Positions 1 to 8,449 of a stretch of DNA of 64,000 bases are shown one piece after another; position 1 is the stretch's first letter, and each line of letters begins with the position of its first letter. The DNA lies in assembly GCF_008698145.1 (NCBI RefSeq), contig NZ_RZNZ01000010.1, forward strand, positions 1-64,000. The letters run 5' to 3'. The notes beneath the pieces were generated by a model. The model ran no database searches. It saw nothing but the letters and a program-made list of their open reading frames with translations, and was not told the DNA's origin. The stretch comes from Bifidobacterium vespertilionis (lineage in GTDB: Bacteria > Actinomycetota > Actinomycetes > Actinomycetales > Bifidobacteriaceae). The position numbers and the translations under genes are program-made.

Positions 1-130
1 ATGATGTCAGGCGGGAACCGGACTGGCAAACCAGAAAAATACAAGCATAAAGTAGTACAAACACACTCTTGAGTTCTCAAACCACCACACCACGACACGC
101 CAACACCACCAAACAAAACTGAAGGGGAAT
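1..130 (-). promoter_or_regulatory. probable rRNA operon leader (16S gene lies outside window)
   Basis: On the minus strand, positions 81-62 read TTTGAGAACTCAAGAGTGTG. This resembles the conserved leader segment found shortly upstream of 16S rRNA genes in high-GC actinobacteria. The following DNA toward position 1 is AT-richer than the surroundings, as expected for an rRNA leader. The 16S gene would start just beyond position 1 and run leftward. The assignment rests on this motif alone, since no mature rRNA sequence is inside the window. Confidence 0.45.
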
Positions 131-450
131 CGGCCGCGCCGGGCGGCAACAGATGAAACAATACACCACCCAAGCCCAACACGCAAAACGGCATGCGAAA
201 ACCGGGCGCGAAACATTGGAACCACAACGATCCCACGGCGTGTCGCAACAGGCCAGCCCGAACCCAAACCCGGCCCGCCCGCGGGCGACACCCGCGTCCT
301 GACACCAACGCTACACCACACAACCCCGGCCACACCCGACCCCGGGACAACCGTCAGACACACGACACCCAAAATTCACCCAAACAAACGGATCCGGCAC
401 CAACACCACCGGCGCAACGGGCTGGCGCGGTAAACCAATGCACAAGATCT
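131..450. other. intergenic region without a recognisable gene
   Basis: The open frames crossing this stretch on both strands have highly biased, low-complexity translations (Arg/Pro/Thr-rich or Val/Trp-rich) and match nothing I recognise. It may hold rRNA promoters on the minus strand, but I could not define a convincing -35/-10 pair. Confidence 0.5.
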
Positions 451-550
451 AAGGATCCTTCGACTCCGCTCCGCTTCGCTCAGGATGACAGCGGGGGACT
501 CCGCTGCGATGTCCGGCTGCGCCGGACCGCCGCCGCCCTGACGGCGGCCC
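451..550. repeat. GAAGGATCC/TCATCCTGAGCG composite intergenic repeat
   Basis: It contains AAGGATCCTTCGACTCCGCT followed by the CGCTCAGGATGAC end and then small nested hairpins (GTCCGGC-TGCGCC-GGAC and GCCGCC-CTGAC-GGCGGC). The same modules recur at 7518-7732, 10688-10897, 24628-24858, 31048-31346, 32458-32755, 38098-38182, 38384-38600 and 50796-50935. Confidence 0.85.
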
Positions 551-554
551 GACC

Positions 555-620
555 GCAAACTGGGCAAATGCAAACCGGGCAAATGCGGACACCGGATTCG
601 CAAACCGGGCAGATCCGGCC
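555..620. repeat. GCAAACTGGGCAAAT direct repeats
   Basis: Three near-identical 15-mers (GCAAACTGGGCAAAT and GCAAACCGGGCARAT) start at 555, 570 and 600, so they are in register with a 15-bp step. The slot at 585 holds a diverged sequence. The same word, alone or as the arm of a palindrome, is at 38213-38374 and 50754. DNA from 621 to 808 shows no gene that I can support. Confidence 0.7.
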
Positions 621-808
621 GACTCCAAGGACTCGGCGTGACCCGGCGTGCGACCGGGAGCGCGACGCCCGCCCAGAACAACCGGGAGGAACCACGCCCC
701 AGGATGACCGGGAGCAGCCGGCCGCACGCCGCGTCACGGCGCGTGCCCAAATGGACGAAAAGCCCCCGCAACGGCCCCCGCATTCTCTATTTGTGAGGGC
801 CCATTCCA

Positions 809-1570
809 TCAGCCCACCCGCACCACGCGGGCGTCGAGGCGCTCGACGATGTCCGGATGGTGGGTGGACAGGAGGACGGTTTTGCCGGCGGCGACCAGAT
901 CGGCGAGCACGCGGACCAGAAGGTCGGTGTTGCGCTCGTCGAGGCCGTCGGTAGGCTCGTCGAGGACCAGCAGATCGGGGTTCATGGACAAGCATGCGGC
1001 GATCGCCACGCGCTTCCGTTCGCCGCCGGACAAGCGGTAGGGGGCGCGATCGATCATGCCGTCCAAACCGAGCAGGCCGGCCAGATCGGCCACGCGGCGA
1101 TCGACCTCGGCTTCGGGCAACCCCATCTGCAGCGGGCCGAAGGCGATCTCCTCACCCACCGACGGACAGAAGAGCTGGACGTCGGCGTTCTGGAAGACGA
1201 AGCCGACGCGCTGGTGCAGGGCCTTGGCGAAGCGGCTGTCCCGCGCCTGGACGATCCCACGCTCCACCGGGGTGCCGCCAAGCCGGTAGACGCCGGCATC
1301 GGGGAAGGCGAGCGCGTTGATGATGCGCATGATCGTGGTCTTGCCGCTGCCGTTGGGACCGAGCAGGGCCACGCATTCGCCGCGCCGGATGGTCATGGAG
1401 AAATCATGCAGGACGGGGTGCGCCTCCCCATCGGGCTGTCTGTAGGCGAAGTCGATATGGCTGAGCTCCACCATCGGATCGCCCGCGAACCAATCGTTCG
1501 CCGAAGCCGCGCGCGACCGGTCCGCCGAACCGCCGCGCGCGCCGCTGTTCCGCCGATTGAACACCATCAT
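809..1570 (-). CDS. cbiO: ECF-type nickel/cobalt transporter ATPase (CbiO/NikO)
   Basis: This 253-residue protein is the ATP-hydrolysing subunit of an energy-coupling-factor metal importer working with the two membrane proteins encoded just upstream. Walker A is GPNGSGKT (residues 71-78), the signature is LSGGERKRVAIA, and Walker B with its catalytic Glu is LLVLDEPTDG. A 32-residue Ser/Arg/Ala-rich N-terminal extension precedes the ABC domain; an internal Met at residue 33 (MVELSHIDFAYR) could be the true start, although AGGGGAGTG lies before the first ATG. It is the last gene of the run cbiM-cbiQ-cbiO and adjoins urease accessory genes, so nickel is the most likely substrate. Cobalt cannot be excluded from sequence. 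Confidence 0.9.
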   Translation of the reverse strand: MMVFNRRNSGARGGSADRSRAASANDWFAGDPMVELSHIDFAYRQPDGEAHPVLHDFSMTIRRGECVALLGPNGSGKTTIMRIINALAFPDAGVYRLGGTPVERGIVQARDSRFAKALHQRVGFVFQNADVQLFCPSVGEEIAFGPLQMGLPEAEVDRRVADLAGLLGLDGMIDRAPYRLSGGERKRVAIAACLSMNPDLLVLDEPTDGLDERNTDLLVRVLADLVAAGKTVLLSTHHPDIVERLDARVVRVG

Positions 1571-1592
1571 CCGTCACTCCCCTTGAATACAT

Positions 1593-2447
1593 CTATCCCA
1601 CATATACGGCGAGCGCGATCACACCCGCCACGGCCAGCGCATACAGGCCGTTCTGCCACGTGGCCAGCGGGGACTCGCGCACATGATACGTGCCGTCGAA
1701 CCCGCGGCAGACCATCGCCTCGGCCATCAAGAGCGCCTGCTCGTTGGCCCGGATGAACAGCACGCCCATCAGGCGGCCAGCGGAGGTGAGCTTCGTCGTG
1801 TCCCGGCCCACGCTGCGCAGTTTCAGGGCCTCCAGCAGGCTTACCATCGAGCGGCCGAGCACCTCCACGAACTGGATGGTCACATCGCAGATGTAGATCA
1901 GCGCGTCCGGGCATCCCGCACCCCGCAACCCGGCGATCAGGCGGTTCCATGGAATGGTGCGGGCCAGCGAGACCACCAGGGAAACCGAAATGAACGCACG
2001 GACCGTGAGGCGCACGGGCGCGCTGGTCTGCCCCACGAACACGGCCGGCAGGGCGACCACCAGACTCAGCAGGCACACGGCCAATGTGGGCGCGAGGATC
2101 GCCTTGAGCAGACGGGCCGGGCGGGCGGCGAGCATCACGAGCACCAGCGCCAACATCATGTAGGAGAACAGCATGTTGCGCGTGGCGTTCACGCACACGA
2201 TCAGCGCGATCACGCCAAGAAGCCTCACGCCCGGGGATACCGGGTGCAACAGTCGGTCGACGGGACTGGATGCGAGCGGGACCGGCGCGGGATCGCCGAT
2301 CTGGGCGAGCGCGCCGCCGATGTGGCCCAGATTGTGTTCAATGAACGAGGACCGATCGTCCAGCGGCTCATACGATTCCCGCGCGGCCAACCACTGAGGC
2401 AAGCCGCGCGGGACGGACGTGGTTCCCGGAGCCGGGCGATCAGCCAC
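1593..2447 (-). CDS. cbiQ: ECF-type nickel/cobalt transporter transmembrane subunit (CbiQ/NikQ)
   Basis: This 284-residue polytopic membrane protein couples the ATPase to the substrate-binding component. Hydrophobic segments include LLGVIALIVCVNA, MLFSYMMLALVLVMLA and LAVCLLSLVVALPAVFV. The conserved coupling-helix region with a GLRGAGCPD element lies in the middle. Translation starts at a GTG overlapping the 3' end of the cbiM-like gene by 8 bp without a clear ribosome-binding site, which implies translational coupling. Only 22 bp separate its stop from the ATPase start. Family assignment rests on context and on the CbiQ-like central region. Confidence 0.87.
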   Translation of the reverse strand: MADRPAPGTTSVPRGLPQWLAARESYEPLDDRSSFIEHNLGHIGGALAQIGDPAPVPLASSPVDRLLHPVSPGVRLLGVIALIVCVNATRNMLFSYMMLALVLVMLAARPARLLKAILAPTLAVCLLSLVVALPAVFVGQTSAPVRLTVRAFISVSLVVSLARTIPWNRLIAGLRGAGCPDALIYICDVTIQFVEVLGRSMVSLLEALKLRSVGRDTTKLTSAGRLMGVLFIRANEQALLMAEAMVCRGFDGTYHVRESPLATWQNGLYALAVAGVIALAVYVG

Positions 2448-3510
2448 GGGCGATGGCCGTATGGCGATCGTGCACGGCGAGCGCCAGCAGGCGGAAGACG
2501 ATGGTGAGCACGGCGATGCCGATCACCGCGGACAGGATGTAGCCCACCACGTCCGGCAGACCGGCCAGCGAGTAGTCGGGCAGCAAAGCGTTCCATGTGA
2601 AACCATCGGCGATGTACTGCGGCACGTAGTCAAGGCCGGTGGCGGACATGAAGTCCTCGGCACCCCATTCGCCCCATGCGTCGCCGGTGGCCAGCAGACC
2701 GATCGGGGACAGCAGGGCGACCACACCGAGGGCGATCCATGCGGAGCGGCGCAGGCCGGCGTGCGCGGCGGAACCGGCGGAACTCGCGGACGTCTCGGAT
2801 ACACGGGCAAAGGGTTCAATGACATCCGGCGCGGTGCGGCGCACGAATTCCACGACCACCACGGTGATCAGGCCCTCGACCACACTGGCCACCGCAAGAT
2901 GCGGGATGAGCATGGCCGGAATGGTCACCGCGAACGTGAAGGGGAAGTACAGGGCCTGACCGCTATCCGTGTGGAACAGCAACGGCTGGACGCCCAGTTC
3001 GAGCGCCACGCACAGAGCCGCCAGCATGATGCCCACGTAACCGGATACGAATTCGGCCACACGCTCCTTCCATCCGGACGGCAACAGGCGGCGCAGCAGC
3101 CGGTAAAGTCCGTAGGCGGTGAAGGGCAGCACGAACGCCATGTTGAAGCAGTTGGCACCGAGCGTGATGAGCCCGCCGTCACCGAAGAGCAGGGCCTGCA
3201 GCAGCAGGGCGACGGACACGGCTACGGCCGCATACTGGGGACCGAGCAGGATGGCGATCAGCGCGCCGCCCACGCCATGCGCGGTGGTGCCGCCGGGGGT
3301 GGGCACGTTGAACATCATGATGAGGAACGAGAACGCGGCGCCGGCGCCCAGATAGGACATCTTGGCCGGCGTGGCTTCGCGGATCACCGATCGCAGGCAC
3401 AGCGCCCACACCGGAATCATGATGACCCAGAACACCCCGCCGGTGGATGGGGAGATGAAATTGTCCGGAATATGCATGGCCAGCGTCACGGCGTTCGGAT
3501 CGTCGAGCAT
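2440..3510 (-). CDS. cbiM: nickel/cobalt permease, CbiM-CbiN (NikMN) fusion
   Basis: The protein begins MLDDPNAVTLAMHIPDNF; the MHIPDNF motif with its N-terminal metal-binding His is diagnostic of CbiM/NikM S components. The family's conserved GGTTAHGVGGALIA and GANCFNMAF segments follow. After about 230 residues of CbiM there is a linker and a second membrane part with two helices (IALGVVALLSPIGLLATGD and GYILSAVIGIAVLTIVF) matching the layout of CbiN/NikN, so this is a fused MN protein of 356 residues. I chose the ATG at 3510 because AAAGGGGCGG precedes it; a longer frame to 3618 lacks support. It heads the three-gene transporter operon, divergent from ureE. Confidence 0.88.
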   Translation of the reverse strand: MLDDPNAVTLAMHIPDNFISPSTGGVFWVIMIPVWALCLRSVIREATPAKMSYLGAGAAFSFLIMMFNVPTPGGTTAHGVGGALIAILLGPQYAAVAVSVALLLQALLFGDGGLITLGANCFNMAFVLPFTAYGLYRLLRRLLPSGWKERVAEFVSGYVGIMLAALCVALELGVQPLLFHTDSGQALYFPFTFAVTIPAMLIPHLAVASVVEGLITVVVVEFVRRTAPDVIEPFARVSETSASSAGSAAHAGLRRSAWIALGVVALLSPIGLLATGDAWGEWGAEDFMSATGLDYVPQYIADGFTWNALLPDYSLAGLPDVVGYILSAVIGIAVLTIVFRLLALAVHDRHTAIARG

Positions 3511-3786
3511 AGCCGCCCCTTTCTCGTCTGGCACCGGCCTCCTGCGCGATGCTGGGAACGTAATACCACAGTTGTGATTCGGGCGGTGACATAGCATTCG
3601 AAAAACGTTGGCGCGCAAGGGGACACGCCGCTGCGTGCGTCACTGGCACATGCGGAAAAACGGCGTTTTCGGCGTATTTTCCGGCATATTTTTTTCATTT
3701 TTCGACGATTCGTTACAAACCACGCGACGCGGGTGAATACACTGGCGAATCGCAACACAGATCGCAAGCCTTTCAAAGGAGCGCGG

Positions 3787-4485
3787 ATGATCGCCACAAC
3801 AATCACCGGCAACATCATCAGCCATCCGATCAGCGACGGCAAGCTCAACGTGCCCATCGCCTTCGAGTGGTTCGAAACGGACAAGAAGCGCATGTCGAAG
3901 GTGGCCGAGGACGGCACCGAATTCGGCATCATGGTGGGCCGGACCATCAAGGACGGCGATGTGCTGGCCGAGACCGACGACAAGCGGTACTTCGCCCGCA
4001 TCAAGTCGGCGCAGCTCATCGAGATCCCCGTGAGCACCATGAAGGAGATGGGCCGCCTGTGCTTCGAGTTGGGCAACCGCCATCTGAGCCTGAAGGTGGA
4101 GAACGACCGCGTGCTGGTCCCCTACGACCACCCCACCATGGAATACACCAGGAAGATCGGCTACAACCCGCACATCATCGAGGGTGGCTTCGACGGCTTC
4201 CTGATCGTCAAGGCGCATGCGGGATCCGGCACGATCGTGCCCGGCACCAACAAGACCACCGGCGATCTGGCCGAGGAGGAGCAGGAGGCCGAGGCGGACG
4301 CGGCGTTCCGGGCGGAGCACGGAGATCACGCGCACGAGGACGGCCACGGGCATGAGGGGGATGCACATCACGAGCATCACCACGACCACCATCATGAGCC
4401 CGGCGAATACGAGCTCAACGGCGTGCTGCACCGCACGGACGGCTCGCACAGCCACGACGGCGGCAAGACCTGGCACACCCACTGA
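3787..4485 (+). CDS. ureE: urease accessory protein UreE
   Basis: UreE is the cytosolic nickel metallochaperone that delivers Ni2+ for urease assembly. The 232-residue protein has the N-terminal UreE fold, the conserved GNRH motif (FELGNRHLSLKV) and a strongly His-rich C-terminal tail beginning near HGDHAHEDGHGHEGD and continuing with runs of His/Asp/Glu, typical of nickel-storing UreE. The start at 3787 has AAAGGAGCG seven bases upstream; an upstream in-frame GTG at 3733 has no such signal. It is the first gene of ureEFGD and is divergent from the nickel transporter operon. Confidence 0.95.
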   Translation: MIATTITGNIISHPISDGKLNVPIAFEWFETDKKRMSKVAEDGTEFGIMVGRTIKDGDVLAETDDKRYFARIKSAQLIEIPVSTMKEMGRLCFELGNRHLSLKVENDRVLVPYDHPTMEYTRKIGYNPHIIEGGFDGFLIVKAHAGSGTIVPGTNKTTGDLAEEEQEAEADAAFRAEHGDHAHEDGHGHEGDAHHEHHHDHHHEPGEYELNGVLHRTDGSHSHDGGKTWHTH

Positions 4486-4493
4486 GGCCCGCG

Positions 4494-5465
4494 ATGGTAC
4501 GCAACAGCGACGCCGACGCGCTCAACATGGCCGAATCCCGGCGGCTCGCCATGCTGCAGGTGTGCGACAGCGTCTTCCCGGTGGGCGCCTTCGCGCTGTC
4601 CAACGGCATGGAGACCTTCGTGCAGCGGGATTTCCTGCGGCGCGGGGCTGACTTCGAGCAGTACATGAAGAACTACCTCGACGTGGCCCCGTACAAGGAG
4701 ATCGGGCAGATGGTGCTGGCCGGCAAATACGGCACGGATGCGCGGCTGTCCCAACGCGGGCTTGCCTCGCGTCTTATTGAACTGGACGAGCTGGCGAGCG
4801 CGCTGCAGTCGGCACGGGAGATCCGCGAGGGCAGCGAGCGCATGTGCGTGCGTCTGGTGAAGCTGGTGCGGCAGATGGATGCCGGGCAGGTGGAGGCCGA
4901 TCGGCACCGAGGGGCATATGCGCCGGGCAGGGCCGGGAAATCCACGGGATCGGATGGCTCCGCAGCCACGGGCGACTCCAGCACTGCGGACGGCTCCAAC
5001 ACTGTGAACGATCGGGCTGCGGACAATCGTGCCGCGCGTGAGGACGAGGTGATCGCCGTGCACAAGACGGGCACCGAACGCCATCGGCTGCACGGGTCGG
5101 CGGACAACGTGCAGAGCTCCCCCGCGCTGGACCTGTACGCGTCGCTGATGGAATCCGGCCGGTGCCGCGGCTTGCATTCGATCGCGATGGGCCTGTATGC
5201 GGCCGATCATGCCACGTCCATCCGCGATGCGGCGGTGATGTACGGCTATTCGCTCTTGAGCGCGCTGACCATGTGCGCGGCGAAGGCGATCCCGCTGAGC
5301 CAGAACGCCGGCCAGATCGCCCTGCACGATTCGTTCCCCCGGCTCGTGCGCGCGGTGGATGTGGCGATGACGTTGAAGCCCGAGGATCTGGGCATCTCCG
5401 GGGCGTATCTGGATATCGCCGCCATGCAGCATGAGACCCTGTACTCCAGACTGTACATGAGCTGA
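4494..5465 (+). CDS. ureF: urease accessory protein UreF
   Basis: UreF joins UreD and UreG in the complex that activates apo-urease. The family signature VCDSVFPVGAFALSNGMET is near the N-terminus and the C-terminal part with GYSLLSALTMCAAKAIPLSQ is typical. At 323 residues it is longer than usual because of a Ser/Gly/Ala/Asp-rich insertion at about residues 139-199 (around GRAGKSTGSDGSAATGDSS), probably a disordered loop. It starts 8 bp after the ureE stop. A downstream Met (MAESRRLAMLQ, 4530) is a possible alternative start. Confidence 0.95.
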   Translation: MVRNSDADALNMAESRRLAMLQVCDSVFPVGAFALSNGMETFVQRDFLRRGADFEQYMKNYLDVAPYKEIGQMVLAGKYGTDARLSQRGLASRLIELDELASALQSAREIREGSERMCVRLVKLVRQMDAGQVEADRHRGAYAPGRAGKSTGSDGSAATGDSSTADGSNTVNDRAADNRAAREDEVIAVHKTGTERHRLHGSADNVQSSPALDLYASLMESGRCRGLHSIAMGLYAADHATSIRDAAVMYGYSLLSALTMCAAKAIPLSQNAGQIALHDSFPRLVRAVDVAMTLKPEDLGISGAYLDIAAMQHETLYSRLYMS

Positions 5466-5565
5466 CCGGTCGACGAGCGACGAGCGACGAGCGACGGATC
5501 AATGAATCAACCATCAACGAATATCCAACAGTAATCGAATCATCAATCATCAAAGGAGCATCATT

Positions 5566-6174
5566 ATGAGCTATGTACGCATTGGCGTCGCAGGTCCCGT
5601 GGGATCCGGCAAGACCGCGCTGATCGAGCGCCTGACCCGCAAGATGGCGGACGAATACAGCATCTGCGTGGTCACCAACGACATCTACACCAAGGAGGAC
5701 GCCGAGTTCCTGATCGAGCACTCCCGCCTGTCCCCCGACCGCATCGTGGGCGTGGAGACCGGCGGCTGCCCGCACACCGCCATCCGCGAGGACTGCTCGA
5801 TGAATCTGGAGGCGTGCGAGGCGATGGCCAAGGCGCATCCGGACGTGCAGATCATGTTCGTGGAGTCGGGCGGCGACAACCTGTCCGCCACATTCAGCCC
5901 GGACCTCGCCGACGCCACGATCTACGTGATCGCCACCGACGAGGGCGACAAGATCCCGCGCAAGGGCGGCCCGGGCGTGACCCGCTCCGACCTGCTGGTG
6001 ATCAACAAGGCCGATCTGGCGCCGCTCGTGCACGCCGATCTGGACGTGATGGCACGCGACTCCGAGCGCATGCGCAACGGCCGCCCGTACATCTTCACCG
6101 ACCTCATGGGCGGCGCGGGCGTGGACGACGTGATCGCCTGGATCAAGAAGAACGTGCTGTTCGAAGGCATGTGA
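5566..6174 (+). CDS. ureG: urease accessory GTPase UreG
   Basis: UreG is the SIMIBI-class GTPase that drives nickel insertion into urease. At 202 residues it has the normal length. The P-loop GPVGSGKT is at residues 10-17, the nickel-binding Cys-Pro-His motif is in [11 protein letters not shown], and the guanine-specificity motif is NKAD. The start has AAAGGAG upstream. It lies about 100 bp after ureF. Confidence 0.97.
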   Translation: MSYVRIGVAGPVGSGKTALIERLTRKMADEYSICVVTNDIYTKEDAEFLIEHSRLSPDRIVGVETGGCPHTAIREDCSMNLEACEAMAKAHPDVQIMFVESGGDNLSATFSPDLADATIYVIATDEGDKIPRKGGPGVTRSDLLVINKADLAPLVHADLDVMARDSERMRNGRPYIFTDLMGGAGVDDVIAWIKKNVLFEGM

Positions 6175-6238
6175 CGGGCGAAGGTGGGACATACGGACGA
6201 CATCTGCGGCGAACACGAGCCGCGTACACTTGCGTCCT

Positions 6239-7228
6239 ATGACCGCCAGCACCTTCCGTCTCGCCACCGCGTTCCGCCACGGCCGCACCAAAATCGACGA
6301 CGTCTACTTCGAGGCGCCGTTCAAGCTCATGACGCCCTTCGCCAACGGACGGCACTCCGATTTCATCGTGATGCTCGCCTCGCCGGGATTCCTGAAGGGC
6401 GATGAGGCGCACATCGCGATCGATTTCGGGCCGGGCACGGATTCGACGATCCGCACGCAGAGCTACGAAAAGGTGTTCGACACGGCCGACGGCAGCGCCT
6501 CGCGCACGATCGATCTGACCGCGCGGGGCGACGCGACGGCCGTGTTCATGCCGTTCCCGGTGATCCCGTTCCGCAACAGCTCGTTCATGAACGTCACGAC
6601 CGCGCGCATCAGCGCCGAATCCACATTCGTCTACGCGGATGTGGTGACCTGCGGCCGTGTGGGTATGGGCGAGCGATGGGCCATGAAGCGGTTCGCGAAC
6701 CGGCTGCGCGTGTTCGTGGACCCGCCGGTTGCGGGCTCGGCGGATGCGGCTGGTTCAACGGCGGATACTGCGGCCGGCGAGGCTGCCGCGGACTCTGCGG
6801 CGACTGCCAAGGCCACCGGCCGGACGTCCAGACGCGGCCGGCCTCCCAAGGCTTCCGCGGCTTCCGCGGCTTCCGGAACCGGACTTTCCGGGGCGCGTGA
6901 CGCCGGCCCGCGCATGGCGTTCGCGGACCGGCTGCTGCTCGAGCCCGACGCCTTCGACTACACCGAGATGGGCATGTGGCGCGAGTTCACGCACTGCGGC
7001 GTGCTGTACGCGCATCTGCCCGAACCGTCCGGCGAGGCCCAGAGGATCGCCGCCGAGGACGCGCTGGTGGATCGGATCCGATCGCACGCCGACGCCGTGG
7101 GATTCACCGGTGAACTGGGCGTGAGCCGTGCGATCGACGGCGTGTGCGTGCGTCTGCTCGCCCGCCGCGGCGACGATGCCGTCGACTTCATCCGCGACAT
7201 CGCCGACATCGTGACCGGGCGGGCGTGA
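6239..7228 (+). CDS. ureD: urease accessory protein UreD (UreH)
   Basis: UreD is the scaffold that binds apo-urease and the UreF-UreG complex. The N-terminal half with FEAPFKLMTPF and the C-terminal half with MWREFTHCGVLYAHLP are recognisable as the family. An insertion of about 60 residues (about 164-224), rich in Ala, Ser and Thr, interrupts the middle and contains RRGRPPK (198-204), identical in form to an AT-hook core. I chose the ATG at 6239; there is a TTG in frame at 6230 and no strong ribosome-binding site at either. It is the last gene of ureEFGD. Confidence 0.92.
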   Translation: MTASTFRLATAFRHGRTKIDDVYFEAPFKLMTPFANGRHSDFIVMLASPGFLKGDEAHIAIDFGPGTDSTIRTQSYEKVFDTADGSASRTIDLTARGDATAVFMPFPVIPFRNSSFMNVTTARISAESTFVYADVVTCGRVGMGERWAMKRFANRLRVFVDPPVAGSADAAGSTADTAAGEAAADSAATAKATGRTSRRGRPPKASAASAASGTGLSGARDAGPRMAFADRLLLEPDAFDYTEMGMWREFTHCGVLYAHLPEPSGEAQRIAAEDALVDRIRSHADAVGFTGELGVSRAIDGVCVRLLARRGDDAVDFIRDIADIVTGRA

Positions 7229-7286
7229 CGGCGGGAGGGATAAGTCACTCCGCACTGCGTCCGGAATTGCATCCGGTTTGAGAATT

Positions 7287-7460
7287 GGATGCGAATTGAG
7301 ACATAGCAGGATGACCCTGCGTCTCATTTCGCATCCATTTCTTAATTCGGATGCGAATTGAGACACGACAGGGCGGTTCCGTGTCTCGTTTCGTATCCAG
7401 TTCCCGAATTGGATGCAATTTCGGACACAACAGGGCGGGAATATGTCCGATTCCGCACCC
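7287..7460. repeat. array of three hairpins with exact 62-bp period
   Basis: Left arms GGATGCGAATTGAGAC, GGATGCGAATTGAGACAC and GGATGCAATTTCGGACAC start at 7287, 7349 and 7411, exactly 62 bp apart. Each is followed after a short loop by its inverted partner (GTCTCATTTCGCATCC, 7321-7336; GTGTCTCGTTTCGTATCC, 7381-7398; a more diverged partner at 7443-7460). The loops of units 2 and 3 share ACAGGGCGG. No gene overlaps it. It lies in the 640-bp gap between ureD and the FMN-binding protein gene. Confidence 0.8.
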
Positions 7461-7517
7461 ATCGCGCACCCATCGCGCATCCATCGCGCTCCCCGCTATC
7501 CCGAATGCGAGTCTTTT

Positions 7518-7732
7518 CGTCATACTGAGCGAGCGGGACCGGTTTCCGCCATCCTGAGCGAAGCGCGGAGTCGAAGGGCCTTGGACTCATACGCAAGATT
7601 AAGGATCCTTCGACTACGCCCTGACGGTGTCCGGCTGCACCGGACCGTCGCCGCCTTGGCGGCGGCTCCCCTCGCCTACGGACAGCCCACAGGGCTGTCC
7701 GCTTAACGGCTCAGTGCTCAGGATGACGAAGG
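7518..7732. repeat. composite TCATCCTGAGCG/GAAGGATCC repeat, long form
   Basis: It contains CCATCCTGAGCGAAGCG, AAGGATCCTTCGACTACG, then nested hairpins GTGTCCGGC...CCGGAC, GCCGCC-TTG-GGCGGC and GGACAGCC-CACA-GGGCTGTCC, and ends with CTCAGTGCTCAGGATGACGA. The same order of modules occurs at 31110-31225. Confidence 0.85.
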
Positions 7733-7867
7733 AATCCCATTCTACCCCTCAAAATGAGATATACCTCACAGAGAGGTTGATTCTCAGCCGGTTTCCAGTT
7801 TTCCTCCATCAAATGCCCAAAATCGATTTTTAGCCTCGCAATCGTAAGCAAACGTCAGGGGGAACAC

Positions 7868-8419
7868 ATGAACGCAACCACCACCAAGACGCTCATAGCC
7901 GTCATAGCCGGCCTTGCCGTGATCGGCGACGCCTTCCTGCTGTTCGTCAAGCCGCAGCTGAGCGGCGCGAACGGCGCTTCGGCCGGCACGCAATCCGGAG
8001 CATCGGGCGCGATCGGCGGATCATCGTCCGGCACGGCAGCGTCCGGTCCCACCTCATCGTCCGGCGCATCCGCTGATTCGTCCGGCGCATCTACCGATTC
8101 GTCCGCGAGCTCCGCCGGCTCGACCACCATGCAGGACGGCACGTACACCAGCGTCGCCACGCCCAACGAGTATGGCGAGGTGCAGCTGCAGGTCACAGTC
8201 GCGGGCGGCAGGATCACCGACATCGCGGCCATCGCCTATCCGAACCACACCAGCCGCTCGCAGGGCATCAGCGCGCAGGCCATCCCGCAGCTCATCGACC
8301 GGGCGATCAGCGCGCAGAGTTCCGGCATCCAGTACGTCTCCGGCGCGACCGAAACCTCCACGGCGTTCGCGAATTCGCTGCAGGACGCCATCAACCAGTC
8401 GCTCAACGCGGCCAAGTAG
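7868..8419 (+). CDS. membrane-anchored FMN-binding domain protein (flavinylation substrate)
   Basis: This 183-residue protein has one N-terminal membrane segment (TLIAVIAGLAVIGDAFLLFV), a Ser/Gly/Ala-rich spacer (about residues 32-87) and a C-terminal FMN_bind domain beginning at QDGTYTSVATPNEYG. The motif YVSGATETS contains SGAT at 158-161; in this family the Thr (T161) receives FMN through a phosphoester bond made by ApbE. The gene is followed directly by apbE and a ferric-reductase-like gene, so it is probably the extracytoplasmic electron carrier of that cluster. AGGGGGA precedes the ATG. Confidence 0.85.
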   Translation: MNATTTKTLIAVIAGLAVIGDAFLLFVKPQLSGANGASAGTQSGASGAIGGSSSGTAASGPTSSSGASADSSGASTDSSASSAGSTTMQDGTYTSVATPNEYGEVQLQVTVAGGRITDIAAIAYPNHTSRSQGISAQAIPQLIDRAISAQSSGIQYVSGATETSTAFANSLQDAINQSLNAAK

Positions 8420-8449
8420 CGGCAGCGAACATCGGAAAGGCAAGCCGCC

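Noticed and set aside
193..954. A 253-codon plus-strand frame at the left end
   Set aside because: It is Arg/Pro/Thr-rich, spans known intergenic repeats and runs into the cbiO gene on the other strand.
3511..3786. Nickel-responsive NikR operator or NiCo riboswitch between the nickel transporter and ureE
   Set aside because: I looked for a NikR-type GTATGA palindrome and for a NiCo-like multi-stem RNA and saw neither clearly.
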